From: Pirellulaceae bacterium
GTDB taxonomy: Bacteria > Planctomycetota > Planctomycetia > Pirellulales > Pirellulaceae
DNA length: 64,000 nucleotides
Assembly: GCA_029243025.1 (NCBI GenBank)
Contig: JAQWSU010000002.1
Span: 228,955-292,954 of the forward strand
Reading direction: 5' to 3'
Part shown: positions 38,721 to 51,214 of the stretch, piece by piece
Layout of the letters: every line of letters starts with the position of its first letter
Numbering within the stretch: position 1 is the first letter of the stretch
Program-made: the position numbers and the translations under genes
Notes under the pieces: model-generated
What the model was told of the DNA's origin: nothing
What the model saw: the letters and a program-made list of their open reading frames with translations, nothing else
The model's database searches: none

Positions 38721-39638
38721 ATGTCGTCAAAGAAGCAAACGGTTTCATTCTTACGTGAGCGTTTTCGAGAAGTCGGATTTCGACCGTACGCTAAACACGG
38801 TCAAAATTTTCTGATTGATCTCAATTTGTTGGACTTGCTTGTCCGTGTTGCGGATGTCAACTCGTCCGATGTGGTCCTCGAGGTGGGCGCTGGGACAGGC
38901 TCCTTGACCGCACGAATTGCGGAACGCGCTGCAGCAGTGGTGACCGTGGAAATCGATCCCCATCTTGCCCAACTCGCGCTGGAACAGCTTGAAGGTGCTG
39001 ACAACGTTACGCTTCTACAACAAGATGCGCTCCGCAATAAGAATAACTTCAGCCCGATCGTCATCCAAACTTTACAGGAGAAGATGGCGGAAACTGGGCA
39101 GACCGATTTCAAACTGGTGGCCAATCTTCCCTATTCGGTCGCCACACCGATTATCTCAAATTTGCTCAATTGTGAGATTACGCCTTCAAGTATGACCGTC
39201 ACGATCCAAAAGGAGTTAGGTGAAAGAATTGTGGCCACGCCACGCACCAAGGATTACAGCAGCTTGAGCGTTTGGATTCAGAGCCAATGTTATGCGGCCA
39301 TTGTCCGCGAAATGGCTCCCTCCGTTTTCTGGCCACGTCCCAAAGTGGATTCCGCGATCGTCCAAATGGTGATCGATCGGCTGAAACGTTCACAAATCTC
39401 GGACTTGGGGGCTTTTAATCAATTCATTCGCGGTGTTTTCTTACACCGGCGAAAGTTTTTGCGAAGTGCTTTGGTGAGTTCGCAGAAGCAACTGTCCAAG
39501 TTGGAAGTCGACCAAATCATGCAACAATTGGGCTTCACTGCCCAGACTCGAGCTGAGGAGCTGGTGGTTGAGCAGTTGTTGAGTCTCTGGGAAGCCGTCG
39601 CCAATTTTCCAGCGGAACCGCCGCCGGTTGAAAAATGA
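38721..39638 (+). CDS. rsmA: 16S rRNA dimethyladenosine transferase RsmA/KsgA
   Basis: This 305-residue protein is somewhat longer than usual (about 270). Motif order: YAKHGQNFLIDLNLL, VVLEVGAGTGSLTARIAE (SAM-binding), VEIDPHLAQLAL, and the catalytic VANLPYSVATP. It dimethylates two adjacent adenines at the 3' end of 16S rRNA during ribosome assembly. The C-terminal helical domain includes RGVFLHRRKFLRSAL. GGAG is located five bases before the ATG. It is directly downstream of ribE. Confidence 0.95.
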   Translation: MSSKKQTVSFLRERFREVGFRPYAKHGQNFLIDLNLLDLLVRVADVNSSDVVLEVGAGTGSLTARIAERAAAVVTVEIDPHLAQLALEQLEGADNVTLLQQDALRNKNNFSPIVIQTLQEKMAETGQTDFKLVANLPYSVATPIISNLLNCEITPSSMTVTIQKELGERIVATPRTKDYSSLSVWIQSQCYAAIVREMAPSVFWPRPKVDSAIVQMVIDRLKRSQISDLGAFNQFIRGVFLHRRKFLRSALVSSQKQLSKLEVDQIMQQLGFTAQTRAEELVVEQLLSLWEAVANFPAEPPPVEK

Positions 39639-39745
39639 TCGTTTCGAGGAAGTTTCGCAGGCTTTCGTTTCCCAAATCGAAGCCATCTGTTAGATTGGGA
39701 TGATTCCGTTTGTAACTACGCTGACTGCAGTGGAGCAGGTGTTGG

Positions 39746-39973
39746 ATGAAGTTTGTTGAACTATCAGGCGTTGTTTTGACCAGGGTGATTCACGATGACG
39801 AAATCCCAGAAGAGGATTTGCGCCGTGCCGGTGTGAACGACGACAGCGTCGTCCGCATCAACGAACAGGGGGACATCGAACTGCGCCGCACCGATGGTTG
39901 GGATATCATTGGCGGTCTGCTGGGCGATTTTCGCAACCGAATTCAAAAAGAAACCGGAATGGATTGGGCCTGA
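39746..39973 (+). CDS. Small conserved-looking hypothetical protein
   Basis: A 75-residue acidic protein starting MKFVELSGVVLTRVIHDDE, with GGAGCAGG before the ATG. It contains a run DLRRAGVNDDSVVRINEQGDIELR and then WDIIGGLLGDFRNRIQKETGMDW. No motif is recognised. The composition and binding site make a real gene likely. It lies about 107 bases after rsmA and may share its transcript. Confidence 0.6.
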   Translation: MKFVELSGVVLTRVIHDDEIPEEDLRRAGVNDDSVVRINEQGDIELRRTDGWDIIGGLLGDFRNRIQKETGMDWA

Positions 39974-40096
39974 GATGCCCGATTGTCCGCGAAGCGATCA
40001 GGACGTTCGGAGGACTAACCGCTTGGGGGGGCTATCAGCCTCAGGGATCCCGTTGAACGGGCGGCTCAATCGACCCGCCCGAAAGCCTAACTAAAT

Positions 40097-40525
40097 TCAG
40101 TCGAGTGGCTCGTTTGGAAATAGCGTTCGCTGAGTCTGTCGAGGTGGCTCTCTGCTGTCTCCCAACTGAATAACAAGCCATTCGCGTATCGTGAGCAAAA
40201 TTTGCTGCTGCTCTTCATCACGCAATCTTCGACCTTTGGGGATTTGATGCCATTTCCAGAGACAACTTCTGCAGCAGGTCGCCGTCGCATGTTGTGCAAT
40301 GAAGACGGGATGACCTCGCATTGGCGTTTGCTGGCCATCGTTCGTCGGCATCTCCGGCGCTAATCTGTCTCGAACGAAACGTTGGGCGTGCTGCATCACC
40401 ACATCCAGCGTCTTGAGTAGAAGATATTCCCGATCTTTGTTTGTCAGCTGGAAACGTTGCCGAAACTTACTTTGGCTCAGATCGGGATTTGGACCGGTGG
40501 GCAGCATGTTGGGAGGGTCGTTCAT
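40097..40525 (-). CDS. DUF4186 family protein
   Basis: The ATG at 40525 gives 142 residues. The core reads SKFRQRFQLTNKDREYL, then MRGHPVFIAQHATATCCRSCLWKWHQIPKGR, then ILLTIREWLVIQL. That pattern matches my recollection of the DUF4186 family. The paired Cys and His residues (CCxxC, HPxF) suggest a metal or DNA-repair-like role, but no function is established. It is convergent with the previous small gene. Confidence 0.8.
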   Translation of the reverse strand: MNDPPNMLPTGPNPDLSQSKFRQRFQLTNKDREYLLLKTLDVVMQHAQRFVRDRLAPEMPTNDGQQTPMRGHPVFIAQHATATCCRSCLWKWHQIPKGRRLRDEEQQQILLTIREWLVIQLGDSREPPRQTQRTLFPNEPLD

Positions 40526-41185
40526 GGCAAATCCAGGGCCCCTTTTACCCACGACGAGATTCGAGCTTCAGAAAAAAACGCGGCGGATTTGATCGCAAAG
40601 GCCTTTCCACGCGGGGCAAAAGTTGAATCTCAAACGACGTTGGAGCTGCCTTGAGTTTGTGATTGCTGAGTGAAATATGATAGCGGGTGAAAGCAATCGG
40701 TTGGTGAGTCAACCCGGTTTTCGGATTGCCCCTCGGCACTCAGGATGACTTTCCCACCCGCTCCGCGAGGAGCGGTCGCGTCGACAGCTTGGCCTCGGTT
40801 ATCGACTCGCTTTGCTGGATTTTTTATCGTTGCATGTTTTTTGTGGCCAATCGACTGCTCCAATTTAGCCGCTAAGTGGAATCTATGGGGGGAGTCACTG
40901 CGGGATCGACTCGGCCGACTGAGACGAGGACGAATCGTGCGAAAAGAAGGTGGTGGCAGTTCTTTGTGAGAGTTGGGGGATCTAGTTGGGATGGTTCGAT
41001 GCGGTTAGAATCTGGGTGCGTGCTGAATGCTCTTGCGAGCAACAGCCGCTCAGATCACCGACTGACGCAAGGCATTTTGTCGGCCGATCACGCGCTGCCT
41101 CCCTCGGCTTGAATTTCACGATTGGAAATTATGTGAGTGGATGCGAGGCTGCTCACAATTCCTCGCTTGATGCTTGGAAGTGCTT
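40526..41185. other. Intergenic region upstream of selC
   Basis: About 660 bases hold only overlapping short frames on both strands with no convincing binding site or protein character. The end of it contains the first copy of the tandem repeat leading into tRNA-Sec. I see a small inverted repeat at 40758-40775 (CCGCTC/GAGCGG). Confidence 0.45.
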
Positions 41186-41190
41186 GGAAG
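41171..41190. repeat. Tandem 10-bp repeat running into the 5' end of selC
   Basis: TGCTTGGAAG is present twice in tandem (41171-41180 and 41181-41190), followed by TGCTTG. The acceptor-stem start GGAAGTGCTT of tRNA-Sec is thereby duplicated just upstream. Confidence 0.85.
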
Positions 41191-41285
41191 TGCTTGCATA
41201 CCTGGTGGTAGCCGCGGTCTTCAACACCGTTGGGCCGCATGTAAAGCATGTGGTCGGTGGGTTCGATTCCCATGCACTTCCGCCA
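41186..41285 (+). tRNA. selC: tRNA-Sec (anticodon TCA)
   Basis: The 100-base gene has features unique to selenocysteine tRNA. The acceptor stem is eight base pairs: GGAAGTGC (41186-41193) with GCACTTCC (41274-41281), then G and an encoded CCA (41283-41285). The anticodon arm GCGGT CTTCAAC ACCGT carries TCA. A long variable arm pairs CCGCATG with CATGTGG. The T arm is TGGG TTCGATT CCCA. It is followed by TTTTTTT, a likely transcription end. It serves the selA/selB system found 29 kb upstream. Confidence 0.97.
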
Positions 41286-45095
<3,810 letters not shown>

Positions 45096-45226
45096 AATCA
45101 TCACCTCACCCGTGTCTCTCGGGAAAAAAGGTGTTGCGAAGTTTTCCTAGAATCATAAAAATGACTGTCGTGCGTTAGATCCGTGCCCTAAGACTTCTTT
45201 CCCCTACGATTAAAGAGGTATCCGTC

Positions 45227-45412
45227 GTGCTCACTGAAGCGCAAATTCATCGCAGCTTTCGTAAACTTTTTGAAAACACCGAGGTCTCATCGGAACTTTG
45301 CGATAAGGCAGAGTCGTTGATCGATGACCTGCGACTGGAAAGTCCCTTGCGTCACCGGCTCTCTGAAGAATTGGACGAGCTTCGCGAGATTTGTTTGACA
45401 AATAACGGATAG
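45227..45412 (+). CDS. Small conserved-looking hypothetical protein
   Basis: GTG at 45227 is preceded by AAGAGG eight bases upstream. The 61-residue product (MLTEAQIHRSFRKLFENTEV) appears wholly helical, with several Leu/Glu repeats (LIDDLRLESPLRHRLSEELDELREI). It has a single Cys near the middle and a terminator just downstream. The function is unknown. Confidence 0.65.
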   Translation: MLTEAQIHRSFRKLFENTEVSSELCDKAESLIDDLRLESPLRHRLSEELDELREICLTNNG

Positions 45413-45438
45413 GCCCTGCTCACCTCGTTTAGATCAAA

Positions 45439-45473
45439 AAAACCTTGATTCGCCAGCTGCGGATCAAGGTTTT
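45439..45473. terminator. Bidirectional intrinsic terminator
   Basis: AAAACCTTGAT (45439-45449) and ATCAAGGTTTT (45463-45473) form an 11-bp stem. A and T runs flank it on both strands, placing it between convergent genes ending at 45412 and 45500. Confidence 0.85.
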
Positions 45474-45499
45474 CTGTTTTACCGTGTTCGCGACTCTGA

Positions 45500-46657
45500 T
45501 CAGCGGTTGACCGAGAAGCCCAGCGTAGCACCGGCGGTGGTGAAGGATTGGCCGGGGAACTTGTCATGGATTAGTGGGAGGCCTTTATGAAAGCCGGGAC
45601 CACGTCCGATGCCGTTGGTGAAGGCCATAAACTGGGCCCCCACCTCGATCGTGAATTTCTTCGTGACGTCAAAACCTGCGTTCAGTCGCAGCTCACCACC
45701 CCAAGTAAAGCGATTGTTGAGGTTCGTGGTGTCGTCAACGATGTGGATTTTGGTAATCGGTTCACCGTCCAGGATCGCGAGACGTCTGCCAAATGGTCCG
45801 TACAACGCCGTCTGTATGATTTCGGTATGCTCATGAGTCTGCTTGATATTCGTTTCTGCCATGTTGTGAAAAGCAAATCCTTTAATTTCCGTTCCCAACC
45901 GCCATCGACCCCTTCTCTTTGAGGCTCGCATGCCAAGCTGTCCGCCGAGCAGATCGTTATCCGTGAATGTCTCGCTATCGTAAAAATCATCGGTTAACAA
46001 AAAGTCGAGTTCTTCAGCCCCGCTTGTCGGCGGAATGGATGGATCGGTTCGTTGGTAAGCCAGAATATTAAAATGATCTCGAATCCGGTTGTAGCGAACT
46101 CCTACGAACGGCTCCAGAATCGCACCATTGAAAGTCGGTTTCATGCGCCAAACGCGGTTGATGTCGATGCTGTAGACATTAAATGCGTTTTCCGTCACGA
46201 AAGTGTCGCCGATCGGATTGCCGCGAATGTCATCCACCACGGTACCGTCTTGGGCCACATTCGGGTTGATCAGTCGGCGCTCGGGATTGTCGATCTTCTG
46301 CACGGACACAAGCCAGCCGCTGGCCGTTCCGTGACGGCTTGACTCTCGCATATAGCCAAAGTCGAAGATATTTCCACTTGTCCAATCGGAAAAGTCTTCG
46401 CCGCCAATCGCTTGTTTGGCACGGCTGACGCTTGTCGACAACCGTTGGTATTCGAAGAAGAATCCCAAATTGGCTGTCGGACGTTCGTCGCCACAGTCGC
46501 AGTAGATTGGCTCAAACCAGTTGAAATTCAAATCCTCCGGGCAAAACTCCGGGAAGAGATGATTTTCGTGGACAACTTCTGCTGATGCGGAATCCGCGAC
46601 AGTTGTCATCCATGCTGCGAGCAATGCTAGAAGAACGAATTTGCTTTTCAACGACAT
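45500..46657 (-). CDS. BBP7-like outer-membrane beta-barrel protein
   Basis: This 385-residue protein has a signal peptide (KFVLLALLAAWMTTVADSASA). The mature part alternates beta-strand-like segments rich in aromatic and polar residues, with recurrent FGYMRES, EPFVGVRYNRIRDHFN, GGQLGMRASKR and WGGELRLNAGF. The C-terminal strand is ATLGFSVNR, fitting an outer-membrane barrel of the BBP7 family that is plentiful in planctomycetes. The role is unknown. The upstream region to 46955 is a divergent promoter region. Confidence 0.75.
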   Translation of the reverse strand: MSLKSKFVLLALLAAWMTTVADSASAEVVHENHLFPEFCPEDLNFNWFEPIYCDCGDERPTANLGFFFEYQRLSTSVSRAKQAIGGEDFSDWTSGNIFDFGYMRESSRHGTASGWLVSVQKIDNPERRLINPNVAQDGTVVDDIRGNPIGDTFVTENAFNVYSIDINRVWRMKPTFNGAILEPFVGVRYNRIRDHFNILAYQRTDPSIPPTSGAEELDFLLTDDFYDSETFTDNDLLGGQLGMRASKRRGRWRLGTEIKGFAFHNMAETNIKQTHEHTEIIQTALYGPFGRRLAILDGEPITKIHIVDDTTNLNNRFTWGGELRLNAGFDVTKKFTIEVGAQFMAFTNGIGRGPGFHKGLPLIHDKFPGQSFTTAGATLGFSVNR

Positions 46658-46954
46658 GATTCCGTTCCCACTCCCTGGTCATCCATGTGATCCACGGCCT
46701 TTTGATCCGTGAGTGTGGGTAATATCGGACGTACCTGTCACGCAAGTTGAGGAACACTGGTAAGAGATATGGAAAAGTTTGGATCTTTCGGTGGTTGCTA
46801 CCGCCGCTGGCAAGCGGGCTTTTCCCCTGTTTTTCGAATTCAAGCCGATTTGGGCCCTCGGCCATCGCCGTCGTCATCGGGTTGCTCTGAATTGTCCTTG
46901 TTCGCACCACAGCCTATATTTACCAGATAGACGCCGTTCTAGGAGAATTGAGAT

Positions 46955-47923
46955 ATGAGACAGATTACGCGGATTGCTTGCTGGTCGACTTTAGTGGCTT
47001 GGGTAGTACTTCCAGCGGGCGCGCGGGGCCAGACGAGCTCACCCCAAGCGAAGGAGTTGATCAAGGAGTTTGATCAGGATCAGGATGGGAAATTAGGCAA
47101 TGCCGAACTCGAACGGGCCTTGCAGGCGCTCTTCCCGCAGACACGTGAATATGTTCGTGTCATCAAGAGTGAGAAAGGCACTCCCATTGCCTTGGAGACT
47201 TCCGTCGCTTCGTTGGAGTCTCGTGATGGCGAAGTGCAAGTGGATCTGTTGGGAGCCATTCATGTCGCTGATGCGTCTTATTATCGCGAATTGAATAAAC
47301 GATTTCGCGATTATGACGTTGTGCTGTACGAACTCGTGGCTCCCGAAGGGACCCGAGTTCCCCGTGGGGGTCAAAAAGCACAGCATCCGGTGGGTCGCAT
47401 GCAGCAGGGAATCAAAGGTTTACTCGAACTTGCTTTTCAGCTTGATCATATCGACTACACAAGGGAGAACCTGGTGCATGCGGATATGTCTCCTGAAGAG
47501 TTTTCCAAGAGCATGAAAGACCGTGGCGAAAGCTTTGTGCAGATCTTATTCCGCATGATGGGCCAGGCGGCAGCGAAATCTTCTGACCAAGATCGACCGT
47601 CTGATTTTGATCTAATCCGTGCGTTATTCGCGTCGGATCGAGCTTTGCGATTAAAAAGAGTGATGGCCACTCAGTTCCAAGATATTGAAGCCCAAATGCA
47701 AGTCTTGGAAGGTCCAAATGGCTCGACCTTGGTGGGCGAACGCAATAAGAAGGCATTGAGTGTGCTGCGGAAGGAAATGGAAAAGGGTCACAAGAAAATC
47801 GGCATCTTCTATGGTGCGGCACACATGCCGGACATCTCGCGCCGGCTTCAGGAAGACTTTGGCATGCGCCCGACGGATGAAGAATGGTTGAAAGCTTGGG
47901 ATATGTCGACCGAGTCGCGTTAG
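46955..47923 (+). CDS. Secreted EF-hand and TraB/GumN-like protein
   Basis: AGGAG precedes the ATG. A signal peptide (TLVAWVVLPAGARG) is followed by an EF-hand-like calcium site, DQDQDGKLGNAEL. The remaining 250 residues have a TraB/PrgY/GumN-like core: VDLLGAIHVADASYYRELN, VVLYELVAPEG, and near the end GIFYGAAHMPDISRRL. This fold has been compared with the Tiki metalloproteases; the paired His/Glu motifs (GAIH, ELVAPE, GAAH) are in place. A Ca-regulated periplasmic hydrolase is possible. The product is 322 residues. Confidence 0.75.
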   Translation: MRQITRIACWSTLVAWVVLPAGARGQTSSPQAKELIKEFDQDQDGKLGNAELERALQALFPQTREYVRVIKSEKGTPIALETSVASLESRDGEVQVDLLGAIHVADASYYRELNKRFRDYDVVLYELVAPEGTRVPRGGQKAQHPVGRMQQGIKGLLELAFQLDHIDYTRENLVHADMSPEEFSKSMKDRGESFVQILFRMMGQAAAKSSDQDRPSDFDLIRALFASDRALRLKRVMATQFQDIEAQMQVLEGPNGSTLVGERNKKALSVLRKEMEKGHKKIGIFYGAAHMPDISRRLQEDFGMRPTDEEWLKAWDMSTESR

Positions 47924-48219
47924 TCAATCTCTTGTCCATCGACGAGTCGACTTATTACCGGCCGTCCTCTCCAGGCGAGACGGCTCGTCGGACCGTTTGC
48001 TCGATTGTCAACCCCAGGTAGTCTGGGCGATGGTGGGGCGATCTGTCTGCTGAAACACCTCTGTTTCTCGAGACTCCCGGAAGGTTTTTCTTTCATTGAG
48101 TTCTCTTTCTTTACAGAAACGACTGAATGTCGCATACTGACGGCCCGTTGCAGGAAATCCAACTGAGTCGGCGCTTTCTAATGTTGGCTCGTTACGCAAT
48201 ATAGATGGAGTCAACGTGA

Positions 48220-49026
48220 ATGGTACGGATGTCGATGAACGAGATGACCACGTTTTCTTGGACGTTCGAAGAGGATGTAGAGCGATACCTAGCGGCCGGT
48301 TATGAGGGCATAGGAGTTTGGCGGCCCAAGCTTGCGGATTTTGGCGAAGCACGGGGTGTTGAACTCTTGTTGGAGAGCGGACTGCACGTCTCCAACTTGC
48401 TTTGGGCTGGAGGTTTTACCGGAAGCGATGGTCGAGGATACGACGACAGTATCGTCGATGGGATTGAGGCAATCGAGTTGGCTGCAGCGATGAATGCCGA
48501 CTGTCTTGTTGTCTACAGCGGGGCCCGTGATGGGCACATCTACAATCACGCCCGCAGGATGACTCGGAATGCCTTGAAACAGCTGCTAAGCGTTGCCGAA
48601 GCACTTGAGGTAACGCTTGCGATCGAACCCGTGCATCCGGCTTGTGGCGGTGATTGGACTTTTTTACATAGTCTCGACGATGCGCTAGATCTGATATCTT
48701 CGATTGATTCGCCCTACCTTAAGTTGGCTTTTGATACTTATCACCTCGGCCAAACACCCCTGTGCTTTGATCGTTTGCGCGAGATCGCGCCTGCTGTTGG
48801 GATCGTGCACCTCGCTGATGCGCGTCAGCCACCCAACGGGGAGCAAAATCGTTGCTTGATCGGTGACGGGGGCGTTCCGATTCGAGAGATCGTCAGCGCA
48901 TTGCAAGATGGTGGGTTCGACGGCTTTTATGACGTCGAGCTGATGGGAGAAGATATCGAGTCGTGCGAATACGGACAAATCCTGCAGCATTCAAGGCTCG
49001 CGCTCAGTGAGTTAATCAGTGCTTGA
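48220..49026 (+). CDS. Sugar phosphate isomerase/epimerase-like TIM barrel protein
   Basis: This 268-residue protein resembles the xylose-isomerase-like (AP endonuclease 2) TIM barrel family. Seen segments: GYEGIGVWRPKLADFG, NADCLVVYSGARDG, VTLAIEPVHPACGGDW, LKLAFDTYHLGQ, VGIVHLADARQPPNGEQNRCLIGDGGVP and DGFYDVELMGED. The Glu (AIEP), Asp (FDTYH), His (VHLAD) and Glu (DVELM) residues match the usual metal ligands. Substrate is unknown. GGAG is about 10 bases before the ATG. It is not obviously part of an operon. Confidence 0.85.
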   Translation: MVRMSMNEMTTFSWTFEEDVERYLAAGYEGIGVWRPKLADFGEARGVELLLESGLHVSNLLWAGGFTGSDGRGYDDSIVDGIEAIELAAAMNADCLVVYSGARDGHIYNHARRMTRNALKQLLSVAEALEVTLAIEPVHPACGGDWTFLHSLDDALDLISSIDSPYLKLAFDTYHLGQTPLCFDRLREIAPAVGIVHLADARQPPNGEQNRCLIGDGGVPIREIVSALQDGGFDGFYDVELMGEDIESCEYGQILQHSRLALSELISA

Positions 49027-49066
49027 ACCGATTGTCCCGTCGCCCATGTTTGAGTAACTGGCTGAG

Positions 49067-50485
49067 TCAATCAGTGATCAGCTCGAAGCAGGCGACGTGA
49101 TCCGATCCGCGAACGTACATCAAGCCGTGAGCAAGGATTGGTGCGGCCCAGGCGGGGTACTTTAGCAATGGCTGGGGCCCTTTTGCTGCGTCCGTCTCGA
49201 TCACTGGAGTTGATTCGGAAACCAGCTCGTATTGTTCCGGATTCGCTTTCAGTAATCGCAGCACTCCGTTTTCTCCCAGGCAGACAAAATGTTCGTCGAC
49301 GTATAGCAGCGAGCATCTTGTTAAACCAGGTTGGCTCCACTTGATTTTTCCGGTTTCAAAGTCGATGCAGCGTAGTTCAGCGTTGTAGGAGTGACGACCA
49401 CTCGATCCATACAAATAGCCATTGTGATAAACGGGGGTGTTCCAATGGGCCTGCATGGATTTTTGGCGCTGGCGGGGATTGTCCTGCCAGACGGTTTCGT
49501 ATCCTCCCGGTTTGAAACGAAGCAACGCGCTGCCGGGGCCATAGGTTTCGGAAATGAAAACCTGATCGTTCACGATGACCGGCGTGCTGGCGTTTACACT
49601 TTCAAGCGTTTTGGCTCGCCAAGGAAAATGAAAATCGCGTTTGCCCGTTTGAGGGTCAAAGCCCGTTAGGCCGCTTCGCATGAAGGCAAAGCCCCAGGCA
49701 CGTCCCTGACGAGTGACAATTTGGGGAGCGGCGTAACTGGCAAGATCATCTCCCAAGCGAAACTGCACCTTTCCATTCCATTTGTTGAATGCGACGAGGC
49801 CTGTTCCGTTTGAGCTGACGCGATCAAGTTGGCCAGGTGGCAGATTCTGATCGTCTAACGGGCTGCCGCCTACGATTGCGATTAGGAGGTCGCCGTGAAT
49901 GATGGGAGTACTGCCGACTCCAAAGAAATTTTGCACGACCCCAAATTTTCGATTTGTGTCCACTTTCCAGATTGGTTTGCCGTTTCGGCCATCCACACAG
50001 TGCAACATGCCGTCAACACCGTAAATAAAGACAAGGTGTCCATCAATCACTGGTGAACATCGGGGGCCGCTGTTGTATCCATACGTATCGACGTATTTGG
50101 ATGGATATTCGAATTTCCAGAGAAATTTGCCCGTTTCGCTTTCAACACAAGCTAAGCTCGCTCTTCCCGTGTCAAAATCAAACTGGAAATAGCGGCCCTG
50201 GCAGACGCTACCGATTCCGTAACTTTCCGAGAGTTTTCGTTTCCAAACCAGGCGAGGGCCGTCTTTGGGCCAGCTTTTGATTCCCGTTTCCATTGATTTG
50301 CTGTCACCTGTTGGTCCGAGAAAAGTTTCCCAGTCTTCACCCCGTTGTCGGGTGCCCAAATTGACCAATTTTGGCAAGTCTGCTTTTGGCACGTCAGCCA
50401 TGCTGAGTGTTGCCAGCAGTACCGTCGGCAAGAAACAAAAACAGAAGAGTCCTGGAGAATTAGTTTTGCAGCTTATGATTGTCAT
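49067..50485 (-). CDS. Secreted PQQ-type beta-propeller protein
   Basis: The ATG at 50485 begins a signal-like segment (PGLFCFCFLPTVLLATLSMA), giving 472 residues; the upstream frame from 50545 is doubtful. The mature protein has repeats of the PQQ-like (quinoprotein) beta-propeller: LVWKRKLSES, SLACVESETGKFLWKFEYPS, MLHCVDGRNGKPIWKVD, LVAFNKWNGKVQFR, DPQTGKRDFHF, and LRCIDFETGKIKWSQ. There is no heme or catalytic pair that would show an alcohol dehydrogenase, so a structural or assembly role is possible. It is divergent from arfB. Confidence 0.8.
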   Translation of the reverse strand: MTIISCKTNSPGLFCFCFLPTVLLATLSMADVPKADLPKLVNLGTRQRGEDWETFLGPTGDSKSMETGIKSWPKDGPRLVWKRKLSESYGIGSVCQGRYFQFDFDTGRASLACVESETGKFLWKFEYPSKYVDTYGYNSGPRCSPVIDGHLVFIYGVDGMLHCVDGRNGKPIWKVDTNRKFGVVQNFFGVGSTPIIHGDLLIAIVGGSPLDDQNLPPGQLDRVSSNGTGLVAFNKWNGKVQFRLGDDLASYAAPQIVTRQGRAWGFAFMRSGLTGFDPQTGKRDFHFPWRAKTLESVNASTPVIVNDQVFISETYGPGSALLRFKPGGYETVWQDNPRQRQKSMQAHWNTPVYHNGYLYGSSGRHSYNAELRCIDFETGKIKWSQPGLTRCSLLYVDEHFVCLGENGVLRLLKANPEQYELVSESTPVIETDAAKGPQPLLKYPAWAAPILAHGLMYVRGSDHVACFELITD

Positions 50486-50543
50486 TGGATAAACCGTTTG
50501 AATTTCAAATCGAATACAAAGTGAATTCGTTTTGTCTTTAATC

Positions 50544-50571
50544 ATTTACGAAAAGCGTAAATGCTTTTTTT
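50544..50571 (+). terminator. Terminator-like hairpin in divergent intergenic region
   Basis: ATTTACG and CGTAAAT (50544-50550, 50556-50562) form a 7-bp stem around five bases, followed by GC and seven T (50565-50571). No plus-strand gene ends here, so it may be fortuitous or end an unseen transcript. Confidence 0.35.
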
Positions 50572-50622
50572 CACTCTAACCTATTTAACGGGCGTCGACT
50601 TCCTGAAACCGGATGATAGCGA

Positions 50623-51051
50623 ATGTCAAAGTTGATTATCAACGATCGAATTCAAATTCCACAGGAAGAATTCCAAATTACCAGTGTTCGCAGTAGCGGA
50701 CCTGGCGGGCAGAACGTGAATAAGGTGAACACTAAGGTCATCTTGCGTTGGAATCTGTTCGAAACGCCGAGTTTAACTCCGTATGTGCGACGCCGCCTGA
50801 TAGGGGCGGTGAAAAATCAGATTTCAAAAGAGGGGTGGCTTACGGTAACGAGTCAAAAAAACCGTTCTCGCTACCAAAACCAAACGGACTGTTTGCAAAA
50901 ATTGAGACTCATGATTCTTGACGCTGCAAAGACCACGAAACGACGAAGGAGTTCTCGTCCCACACTTGCAAGCCAACTGAAACATCGTCGTAACAAGCAG
51001 AAGAAGTCAGATAAGAAAAAGCTACGTCAATCGCCTAAATTCGATGGCTAG
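50623..51051 (+). CDS. arfB: Alternative ribosome-rescue factor ArfB
   Basis: This 142-residue protein has the GGQ catalytic loop in the sequence SGPGGQNVNKVNTK (GGQ near residue 28-30). A basic tail rich in Lys/Arg (KHRRNKQKKSDKKKL) follows, typical of ArfB, which enters the empty mRNA channel. It hydrolyses peptidyl-tRNA on stalled non-stop ribosomes. The family's normal length is about 140 residues. The likely ATG is at 50623; the ribosome binding site is not strong. Confidence 0.93.
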   Translation: MSKLIINDRIQIPQEEFQITSVRSSGPGGQNVNKVNTKVILRWNLFETPSLTPYVRRRLIGAVKNQISKEGWLTVTSQKNRSRYQNQTDCLQKLRLMILDAAKTTKRRRSSRPTLASQLKHRRNKQKKSDKKKLRQSPKFDG

Positions 51052-51214
51052 TTGAAATCTTTTACTAGCATCTTTTGCCGATCAGATGGATAATGCTCGC
51101 GTTCACGACAACCGTTGTCATTTGTGATTGCTTTGCGGACATCGATTCATCAAGTCCAGCATTAGTTGCTATAATTGATGGGGCAACAAGTAATCAAAAT
51201 CTGGATTTCAATAT

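Noticed and set aside
46512..46910. Second minus-strand frame upstream of the BBP7-like gene
   Set aside because: It overlaps the BBP7 frame and its signal peptide in another frame.
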